From NCBI GenBank assembly GCA_945957225.1, contig CAMFKK010000148.1, positions 1 to 6,463 of the forward strand: a DNA stretch of 6,463 bases, read 5' to 3'. Below, one piece after another: positions 1-4,839 of this stretch. The stretch comes from an uncultured Sphingobacteriia bacterium (GTDB lineage: Bacteria; Bacteroidota; Bacteroidia; Chitinophagales; Chitinophagaceae). Below the pieces are notes generated by a model. It had not been told where the DNA came from. It made no database searches and saw only the letters and a list, made by a program, of their open reading frames with translations. A program made the translations under genes and the position numbers. The stretch's first letter is position 1, and each line of letters begins with the position of its first letter.

Positions 1-1
1 C

Positions 2-103
2 TTTCGAATTTCAAATTTTTGCTGGGCCATGTATTTACGAATACTAAAACGGTACCTTGAATTTGGCGAATTTGTACAATATGCTGACAGACTTAATGTC
101 TAA
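2..103 (+). pseudogene. Possible C-terminal remnant of an AraC-family regulator
   Basis: An open frame enters from the left edge and stops at a TAA (101-103). Its last residues read QYADRLNV; after the stop the same frame continues LNHLN (104-118) and runs directly into the KOW gene. From memory, Bacteroidota AraC regulators often have the stretch ADxLNVHVNHLN at the first helix of the DNA-binding domain. The text here matches that in register, with the stop in place of the histidine. The helical stretch before it (AMYLRILKRYLEFGEF, residues 10-25 of the fragment) suits the linker helix ahead of such a domain. I infer that an AraC gene was broken here and its DNA-binding part lost. The alternative is an ordinary C-terminus of an unrelated protein, since only about 33 residues are visible. 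Confidence 0.33.
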
Positions 104-118
104 CTTAACCATTTGAAT

Positions 119-307
119 ATGACAACAAAAATTTTAAAAGAAGGTGATTTCTGCAAAGTAATTACAGGAATACATAAAGGCAAGTCAGGTTTTGTTCAAG
201 ACATAAACACAAGCAAAACAGGACACATTACAATTACGGTTTTGCAGAAGAATGGACTTAGGTTTAAGACACTTGGAAGAAGCGTAGAAGTGATAAAAGA
301 AGATTAA
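119..307 (+). CDS. Small KOW-motif protein
   Basis: A 62-residue protein carrying one KOW motif, roughly residues 8-30: EGDFCKVITGIHKGKSGFV has the invariant glycine of the motif and the G-x-H-x-G-K-x-G turn shared with ribosomal protein L24 and the NusG C-terminal domain. KOW domains bind RNA or ribosomal/transcription partners. The rest of the protein is one more strand pair (HITITVLQ, RFKTLGRSVEVI), so the whole chain is essentially a single beta-barrel. I chose ATG 119; an in-frame TTG at 113 is possible but would add only two residues and lies in the putative AraC remnant. Similar stand-alone KOW mini-proteins are common in Bacteroidota, but their specific function is not known to me. 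The next gene downstream is convergent, so this gene appears monocistronic. Confidence 0.8.
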   Translation: MTTKILKEGDFCKVITGIHKGKSGFVQDINTSKTGHITITVLQKNGLRFKTLGRSVEVIKED

Positions 308-345
308 AACCGCCTTCTAATAGGGATTTGAATCAGAGATTCTTT

Positions 346-405
346 GATACAAACTTGGAATTTTTTGCACCAAAAAACTCCAGTGATAAATTGGAACTTT
401 GTATC
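346..405. repeat. Nested AT-rich inverted repeat in convergent gap
   Basis: GATACAAA at 346-353 is complementary to TTTGTATC at 398-405, with flanking partial pairing (TTGGAA near 355-360 and TTGGAAC at 391-397 are similar rather than complementary). Inside lies a second hairpin, TTTTTTG (361-367) with CAAAAAA (371-377), closed by a three-base loop. The region sits between the convergent KOW and hxlR genes, so it may terminate transcription from one or both sides. It lacks a GC-rich stem followed by a T tract and is not a textbook intrinsic terminator. A decayed small mobile repeat is another possibility. Confidence 0.3.
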
Positions 406-500
406 CAAAACCCTATCAAACGCAATGTTCTAAACCGTTATTGTAACCTTAAACTGAGACAGAGTTGCTTCAATTTTTTAGGTGGGCATCTAGGACGGCC

Positions 501-905
501 TTACTTCAGACTTTGCCTGAGCATTTTTATTACACCTGCTTTATCTTTCTTCAATTGTTTAACAAAAGGTTTTGCAAATGGATGCACGTCATGGTGCTTT
601 TCGCTCCATTCAATTACTTCAACTAATACAGGTATCAAATCAATTCCTTTTGGGGTGAGTGTATAAAGAAATTTTGCTTTGCTTTTGGGGTGAATTCCTT
701 TTGAAATTATTCCATTGCATTCAAGAAGTGCCAATTTATCGGCAAGAACACTTGTAGTAATGCCTTCTCCTGCATTTAGGAAATCACCGTAAGTATTTTT
801 TCCTTTAAATACTATATCTCTCACAATCAACAGGGACCATTTGTCACCCAAAATATCTAGTGCTTTACCAATAGGGCAATCAGACCTATAGTGTATTTCT
901 TTCAT
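501..905 (-). CDS. HxlR/MarR-like winged-helix transcriptional regulator
   Basis: A 134-residue DNA-binding protein of the HxlR family. The signature is plain: CPIGKALDILGDKWSLLIVRDI at residues 10-31, then YGDF (39-42), the recognition helix region ITTSVLADKLALLECNGII (49-67) and the beta wing KAKFLYTLTPKG (76-87), followed by a dimerisation helix. Cys10 is the conserved N-terminal cysteine that acts as a thiol/electrophile sensor in relatives such as YodB and HypR; a second cysteine is Cys63. I start at ATG 905; a GTG at 911 would add two residues. The C-terminus is somewhat longer than the minimal family fold, with a basic tail (KQLKKDKAGVIK). It is transcribed divergently from the SRPBCC-TfoX-VOC unit, and a perfect inverted repeat lies between them, so autoregulation and control of that unit are likely (inference). 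Confidence 0.93.
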   Translation of the reverse strand: MKEIHYRSDCPIGKALDILGDKWSLLIVRDIVFKGKNTYGDFLNAGEGITTSVLADKLALLECNGIISKGIHPKSKAKFLYTLTPKGIDLIPVLVEVIEWSEKHHDVHPFAKPFVKQLKKDKAGVIKMLRQSLK

Positions 906-915
906 TTTCACAATT

Positions 916-945
916 TAAAAATACAAATTCACTTGGATTTTACAA
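916..945 (-). promoter_or_regulatory. Candidate hxlR promoter (Bacteroidota type)
   Basis: On the minus strand, TTG (945-943) is followed after 19 bases by TATTTTTA (923-916). This matches the Bacteroidota consensus TTG-N19-TAnnTTTG at all but the last position. The box lies only about ten bases before ATG 905, which would give a very short leader. An alternative is TTG at 973-971 with a poorer downstream box (TTCACTTG). Confidence 0.4.
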
Positions 946-953
946 GTGAATTT
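925..953. promoter_or_regulatory. Perfect inverted repeat, putative HxlR operator
   Basis: AAATTCACTTG (925-935) and CAAGTGAATTT (943-953) are exact reverse complements, 11 bp each, separated by seven bases. A dyad of this size suits a dimeric winged-helix regulator, and ACTTG/CAAGT half-sites are of the kind reported for HxlR-family operators. It sits in the 98-bp gap between the hxlR start codon and the divergent unit and overlaps the -33 elements of both promoter candidates. A transcriptional terminator is unlikely here because both neighbouring genes are transcribed away from it. Confidence 0.7.
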
Positions 954-964
954 ATTTATATTTA
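933..964 (+). promoter_or_regulatory. Candidate promoter of the SRPBCC-TfoX-VOC unit
   Basis: TTG (933-935), inside the left arm of the inverted repeat, is followed after 21 bases by TATATTTA (957-964). This matches TAnnTTTG at all but the last position. It would place the transcription start roughly 30 bases ahead of ATG 1004, a reasonable leader. The spacing is at the upper end of the range usual in this phylum. Confidence 0.4.
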
Positions 965-1003
965 AGTGGTCAATAATTCTCTTGCCAATTTAAAGCAATA
1001 TAA

Positions 1004-1465
1004 ATGAGCAAACTACAAGCACGAAATGAAGCTGTCATTAATGCACCTATTAGTAGCGTTTGGGCAATTATCACAGACATTAATTTATTGGATAAAATAA
1101 ATCCTGGTGTTATATCAGCCACCGGTCAAATGGATAAGCTTGGCGAAACCCGAACTTGCGAAATGGAAAACCGAGGCAAGAGAGGCACAATGACAGAAAA
1201 ATTGGTTGAGCTTGTTCACGAACAAAAGACAGTTTGGGCAATTGAAAATGATAGCATGGGAATGGGCAAGATGTTGAAAGACCCACGGTTTTGCTTCAAT
1301 CTTGAAAGAATTGGTGACAACAAAACCAAAATTGTAAATGAATCTTATTACGAACCTGCCAATTTGATGGTTAGAATTATGAATGTTTTGATGATGAAAA
1401 AAAAGATGAGTGAAATTCAAGAGAAAATTTTAACTAACATTAAAAGAATAGCAGAAAATTTTTAA
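1004..1465 (+). CDS. SRPBCC-fold (polyketide cyclase/START-like) protein
   Basis: A 153-residue cytosolic protein with the SRPBCC helix-grip pattern: first strand NEAVINAPISSVWAIITD (8-25), in which an alpha helix follows the conserved alanine-proline; then INPGVISATG, a strand GETRTCEMENRGKRGTMTEKLVEL, a strand with KTVWAIENDSM, FCFNLERIGDNKTKIVNESYYEP, and a long C-terminal helix (about 122-153) that closes the hydrophobic cavity. Such proteins bind or transform hydrophobic small molecules; the ligand cannot be read from the sequence. The gene is first in a unit with TfoX and VOC proteins, one base upstream of the tfoX-like start, and faces a divergent HxlR regulator, so ligand-induced or stress-induced expression is plausible. 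No signal peptide. The methionine-rich segment near the end (MVRIMNVLMMKKKM) forms the amphipathic helix. Confidence 0.85.
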   Translation: MSKLQARNEAVINAPISSVWAIITDINLLDKINPGVISATGQMDKLGETRTCEMENRGKRGTMTEKLVELVHEQKTVWAIENDSMGMGKMLKDPRFCFNLERIGDNKTKIVNESYYEPANLMVRIMNVLMMKKKMSEIQEKILTNIKRIAENF

Positions 1466-1466
1466 T

Positions 1467-1811
1467 ATGGCTTACAACGAAAAACTTGCCAATAGAATTA
1501 GAGAATCGCTTAGTGAAATTCCAACAGTAGAAGAAAAACAAATGATGGGAGGTTTAACTTTTATGGTTAATGGAAAAATGTGTGTAGGAATTATCAAAGA
1601 TGAAATGATGTGTCGTATTAATCCTATAATTCACGAAACAGAAATTGAAAAGCAAGGTTGCCGAACAATGGATTTTACTAAAAGACCAATGAAAGGTTAT
1701 GTAATGGTTGACAACTCAGGTATGAAAACAAAAAACGAATTTGAATACTGGATAAATCTTTGTTTGGAGTTCAACAGCAAAGCCGTGTCCTCAAAAAAGA
1801 AGAAATCATAA
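1467..1811 (+). CDS. TfoX N-terminal domain protein
   Basis: A 114-residue protein consisting only of the TfoX/Sxy N-terminal domain (about residues 10-100): EIPTVEEKQMMGGLTFMVNGKMCVGI, then MMCRINP, TMDFTKRPMKGYVMV and EFEYWINLCLEF are the characteristic blocks. The C-terminal TfoX domain (helix-hairpin-helix part) is absent, and the chain ends in a basic SSKKKKS tail. Full-length Sxy/TfoX controls competence in gammaproteobacteria, but single-domain versions are widespread elsewhere and their role is not established; a competence function should not be assumed. The gene begins one base after the SRPBCC stop codon, which argues for co-transcription and probably translational coupling. Confidence 0.9.
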   Translation: MAYNEKLANRIRESLSEIPTVEEKQMMGGLTFMVNGKMCVGIIKDEMMCRINPIIHETEIEKQGCRTMDFTKRPMKGYVMVDNSGMKTKNEFEYWINLCLEFNSKAVSSKKKKS

Positions 1812-1842
1812 ATTTAAATACAAACAATCAAAATAAAGTAAC

Positions 1843-2211
1843 ATGACAAATTCTATTAATTGGTTTGAAATTCCAGTAAAAAATTTTGAAAGAGCAAAAG
1901 CATTTTACGCAGCACTTTTAGGAGAAGACATTCAAGAAATGCCGCATCCTGTTTACAAGTATGGCATCTTGCCTGGTGACATGCAAAACGGTGTAACTGG
2001 AGGTATTGTTGAAGGTGAAGGTTTTGAACCCTCTATGACTGGTGCTCTAATTTATCTCAATGGAGGTGATGATTTAAGTGTTCCACTTTCAAAAGTAGAA
2101 GAGGCAGGAGGAAAAATTCTTTTACCAAAAACCTCTATTGGCGGTAATGGTTTTATGGCTCATATTGCCGACACTGAGGGAAACAAAATTGCACTACACT
2201 CAATGAAATAA
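1843..2211 (+). CDS. VOC-superfamily (glyoxalase/bleomycin-resistance-like) protein
   Basis: A 122-residue single-module pair of beta-alpha-beta-beta-beta repeats. The first repeat begins INWFEIPVKNFERAKAFYAALLG (5-27), a standard VOC opening; the second covers TGALIYLNGGDDLSVPLSKVEEAGGKIL to the closing strand HIADTEGNKIALHS (107-120). Glu9 and acidic or histidine residues on the final strands (His107, Glu112, His119) are candidates for metal or substrate contact, but I cannot tell whether the metal site is complete. Family members isomerise, open or bind small molecules, usually as dimers. The gap from the tfoX-like gene is 31 bases of A-rich DNA with no terminator, and a strong terminator follows, so this is the last gene of the HxlR-linked unit. 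Specific substrate unknown. Confidence 0.9.
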   Translation: MTNSINWFEIPVKNFERAKAFYAALLGEDIQEMPHPVYKYGILPGDMQNGVTGGIVEGEGFEPSMTGALIYLNGGDDLSVPLSKVEEAGGKILLPKTSIGGNGFMAHIADTEGNKIALHSMK

Positions 2212-2222
2212 GACAAAAATTG

Positions 2223-2254
2223 AAAGGGCGGCAGGAAAAACTGCGGCCCTTTTT
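2223..2254 (+). terminator. Rho-independent terminator after the VOC gene
   Basis: AAAGGGC (2223-2229) pairs with GCCCTTT (2246-2252). Inside, after a single G-G mismatch, GCAG (2231-2234) pairs with CTGC (2241-2244) around a GAAAAA loop. A run of T follows (2250-2254). It begins 11 bases after the VOC stop codon and closes the SRPBCC-TfoX-VOC unit. Confidence 0.9.
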
Positions 2255-2255
2255 G

Positions 2256-2566
2256 TATACAGTGAAGTCCTTATTGACAATTCATACCTTTTGCAACAAA
2301 CAGGAATAGACAACCATAGATAAAGAATCAAATACTTCAAAACTAGGTCCAAAAGCTATAAATATTTTAAGACAGTTGATCTGGATCCATCTATAAACAC
2401 TACCCCAATCAACCAATTTATCAGAAGTATTTTTAAGGAATTAAAAAGAAATTTATTGTATGTCACTATAGAGAAGCAACAATGAGATATGATAGAAAAT
2501 CAAGAATTTTTTATATAATTATGCTTTAATTTGATTTGGTTTTAAGTAAAAAGAAAAACGCTGTTT
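2256..2566. other. 311-bp intergenic stretch with no recognisable gene
   Basis: No RNA gene, repeat or start-to-stop gene is convincing here. One plus-strand frame stays open without an ATG from 2324 to a TGA at 2483-2485 and ends TPINQFIRSIFKELKRNLLYVTIEKQQ over its last residues (split here: TPINQFIRSIFKELK, then RNLLYVTIEKQQ). It has a protein-like look but I do not recognise it, and it may be chance in AT-rich DNA or a decayed fragment. The promoter of the downstream hydrolase gene should lie in the right part; TTAATTTG at 2526-2533 resembles a -7 box but has no TTG at the proper distance. Confidence 0.5.
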
Positions 2567-3625
2567 ATGAATAATAAAATGGTTTCTTTTTCTAAAGGTT
2601 TACTTTTAATTGTATTCCTTTTCATATCCATTAAGGCTATTACATGCACCCGTGTTCTTTGGGTAACCGCCAACGGACATGTGTATGTTGGCAGGACACA
2701 GGATTGGACAGAAAAAGCCAATAGTGCTTTCAGAATTTATCCTAAGGGCATTAAAAGAAAAGGTGCTGTTAAGGAAAACCCTCTTACTTGGACATCAAAA
2801 TACGGAAGTATTGCATTATCAATTTATAATATAGGTACTCATGAAGGGGTAAATGAGAAAGGATTAAGTGCGCATGTCTTATACTTAGCTGGAGAAACTG
2901 ATTTTGGTAAAAGAAACAGTAAAATTCCCGCTATCGGAATATCACAATGGGCTCAATATTTTATAGATAATTTTGCCACTGTTGACGAGGCAATTGAAGC
3001 TCAAAAAAAATCAAATATTCAAATAGAGCCTTTGATATTGCCAAACGGTTTTCCAACCTTGGTTCACATTTCACTTGAAGACAAATCAGGCAACTCTGCA
3101 ATTATTGAATATATAGCTGGAAAAGCAATCATTCATAAAGGCAAAGAATACACTGTCATGACTAACGAACCAACCTATGATAAACAATTAGAAAACTTAA
3201 AACAATACCGAACATTTGGAGGAAACAAAGCATTGCCTGGAGAACGTAATCCATTGGATAGATTTGTAAGAGCTACTTACTATTCTGAAAATTTACCACA
3301 ACCTACAAATTCTTCAGAGGGTGTTGCCTCTATATTTAGCGTTATCAGAAATGTGTCTGTACCATTTGGAAAACCTGACCCTCTAAAACCAAATGTATCT
3401 AGTACAATTTTTAGAACCGTAATTGATTTAACCGCAGGACGATACTACTTTGAAAGCACTTATGCACCAAATGTTGTTTGGATAGACTATAGCCAATTAG
3501 ACTTTTCCAAAGGAGCTTCTGAAAAAGAATTACAAGTTGAGAAATTGATTTTCACCTTAAATGGAAATATCTCAAACAAGCTTATAAAAGCTACACCTTT
3601 TGAATTTGGAATGAATAAAAACTAA
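2567..3625 (+). CDS. Exported choloylglycine hydrolase/penicillin acylase family amidase
   Basis: A 352-residue linear-amide C-N hydrolase of the Ntn superfamily. Residues 1-26 form a signal peptide (basic start, hydrophobic GLLLIVFLFISI core). Cleavage just before Cys27 would expose the nucleophile at the new N-terminus. Relative to bile salt hydrolase numbering (Cys2, Arg18, Asp21, Asn175), Cys27, Arg43, Asp46 and Asn200 fall at a constant offset of 25. Supporting blocks are CTRVLW, GRTQDW, GVNEKGL, MTNEPTYDKQ and NPLDRFVRATYY, the last holding the conserved late arginine. The enzyme should act in the periplasm on an amide such as an N-acyl amino acid, a bile-salt-like conjugate or penicillin V; the actual substrate cannot be read. 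I use ATG 2567; ATG 2579 would still leave a signal peptide. It is the first gene of a unit with the membrane protein 19 bases downstream. Family assignment is firm; substrate is open. Confidence 0.93.
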   Translation: MNNKMVSFSKGLLLIVFLFISIKAITCTRVLWVTANGHVYVGRTQDWTEKANSAFRIYPKGIKRKGAVKENPLTWTSKYGSIALSIYNIGTHEGVNEKGLSAHVLYLAGETDFGKRNSKIPAIGISQWAQYFIDNFATVDEAIEAQKKSNIQIEPLILPNGFPTLVHISLEDKSGNSAIIEYIAGKAIIHKGKEYTVMTNEPTYDKQLENLKQYRTFGGNKALPGERNPLDRFVRATYYSENLPQPTNSSEGVASIFSVIRNVSVPFGKPDPLKPNVSSTIFRTVIDLTAGRYYFESTYAPNVVWIDYSQLDFSKGASEKELQVEKLIFTLNGNISNKLIKATPFEFGMNKN

Positions 3626-3644
3626 AATTCTTTACACTGTGATC

Positions 3645-3851
3645 ATGAAAAACAAAACAGGTAAACAAACTGGTTTTCTATTCGGTTTGCTATTGGCTTT
3701 TCTTGGCATATCCATATTTTCCCATTTTCATCCTGAGGAAGATTTTGCAGGTATCACAATTGTTTCATTACTATTTTCAGGACTCTTTTTTTCAATTATT
3801 GGTTCACTAGTTGAACGCTATTTATCTAATAAGAAAATCGAGAATCATTGA
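3645..3851 (+). CDS. Small two-helix membrane protein, unknown function
   Basis: A 68-residue protein with two predicted membrane spans: GFLFGLLLAFLGISIF (about 10-25) and ITIVSLLFSGLFFSIIGSLV (about 37-56). They are separated by a short loop with HFHPEED, and the chain has a basic N-terminus (KNKTGKQ) and a polar C-terminal tail. I choose ATG 3645; a GTG at 3639 in the same frame would add two residues. I do not recognise a family. It is packed between the hydrolase (19 bases upstream) and the NlpE-like protein (5 bases downstream), so it is probably made with them. The His/Glu/Asp cluster in the loop could bind a metal, but that is speculation. Confidence 0.7.
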   Translation: MKNKTGKQTGFLFGLLLAFLGISIFSHFHPEEDFAGITIVSLLFSGLFFSIIGSLVERYLSNKKIENH

Positions 3852-3856
3852 AAAAC

Positions 3857-4759
3857 ATGAAATTCCTTACCTATATATTGATTACTTTCACTTTTTGGGG
3901 ACTACATAACTCACCTACTTATGCATACGTCAAGGATAATCCTATTTTGCTTGTAGGATGTACGCCTGGTGACGATTTAATAAAAACACAGTTAAGTATT
4001 CCAAAAGACAAAATAGTAGATTTCATTAAATGGGATTTAACCTTATTCCAGAATAGTTTTGTATTAAACATAGTTTACGGAGAATCACAACCAAATACAA
4101 TTGGGTTTAAAGCAGGTGGACAAACGAATACATATCAAGGTGAATTCCAAATTTCTAAAAGAGAAGAAAATATAATTTATAAACTAAAGAGTAATGGATT
4201 TCAAACTGAAATTGTCTTGATAAAACTGAGTGCAAATGTATTCCACCTCTTAACTCCCCAAAATCAACTTATGATTGGTAATGGGGGATGGAGTTACACT
4301 CTTAACAACATAAACACTGATAAAATAAAATATCCATTACCTATATTTAAAAATTCAGCAAGTATTTTAAAAGATACTGCAGTACAAATTATTTATGAGG
4401 GTAGGACACCTTGCCAAGACTTTGCTGAGGAAAATAATTTAACAGTAAGTCAATCCTGTTTTAAATTAAAATGGAAACTAATTTTGAATAAAGACCCAAA
4501 AAGCTTAGAACCTACAACATACACCCTCAAAAGGACAAACAGTAGGGAAACTGACATTGCTGGCAAATGGAAAATATCTAAAGGAACACCAACAAATCCA
4601 GAGGCTTTTATTCTTCAACTTGATCCTGACCAAGTAAACAAATCTATTTCCTTATTTGTAGGAGATGAAAATGTATTGTTTTTCTTACATAAGGACCAAA
4701 CTCTATATATAGGAAATGAAATTTTTAGTTTTACACTTAATAAAAGACCAAAAACATAA
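3857..4759 (+). CDS. Exported protein with two NlpE-like domains
   Basis: A 300-residue protein with a signal peptide (KFLTYILITFTFWGL, cleavage probably after TYA at 21-23). The mature part is a tandem duplication. Copy 1 (about 34-151) and copy 2 (about 182-296) share, in order, GxTP, a KW-x-L-x-L strand (58-63 and 205-210), a GxFQIS/GKWKIS strand, and the closing block LMIGNGGWSYTLN (138-150) versus LYIGNEIFSFTLN (283-295). Copy 2, with YEGRTPCQDF, then TTYTLKRT, GKWKISKG and a final strand ENVLFFLHKDQTL, resembles the N-terminal domain of the copper/envelope-stress lipoprotein NlpE, but with Cys186 and Cys201 instead of a C-x-x-C pair. It has no lipobox, so it should be periplasmic or secreted. 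I start at ATG 3857; a TTG at 3848 would overlap the previous stop codon. Role unknown; sensing or small-ligand binding is inferred. Confidence 0.75.
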   Translation: MKFLTYILITFTFWGLHNSPTYAYVKDNPILLVGCTPGDDLIKTQLSIPKDKIVDFIKWDLTLFQNSFVLNIVYGESQPNTIGFKAGGQTNTYQGEFQISKREENIIYKLKSNGFQTEIVLIKLSANVFHLLTPQNQLMIGNGGWSYTLNNINTDKIKYPLPIFKNSASILKDTAVQIIYEGRTPCQDFAEENNLTVSQSCFKLKWKLILNKDPKSLEPTTYTLKRTNSRETDIAGKWKISKGTPTNPEAFILQLDPDQVNKSISLFVGDENVLFFLHKDQTLYIGNEIFSFTLNKRPKT

Positions 4760-4839
4760 AGTACACAGATTTAAAACACTAGTCTACATGGGAATGATTA
4801 ATGAATTGCAAAAACAATTTAATATCAAACAACTAACTT

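Noticed and set aside
316..340. tRNA-like T-arm look of GGGATTTGAATC (minus strand GATTCAAATCCC)
   Set aside because: The flanks do not form the five-base-pair T stem, and no anticodon or D arm can be placed next to it.
328..666. Plus-strand open frame of 112 codons overlapping the hxlR gene
   Set aside because: It begins at a TTG, has no family resemblance and lies opposite a clearly recognisable HxlR protein; a shadow frame.
1115..1420. Minus-strand open frame inside the SRPBCC gene
   Set aside because: Composition is typical of antisense readthrough (rich in His, Asn, Phe) and the plus-strand protein is convincing.
1467..1811. TfoX gene as evidence for natural competence
   Set aside because: Only the N-terminal domain is present and no competence genes are in the window; single-domain versions are common outside competence.
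4804..4819. Short inverted repeat AATTG/CAATT before the GlxA-type gene
   Set aside because: Only five A/T-rich base pairs; expected by chance in this composition and not followed by a T tract.
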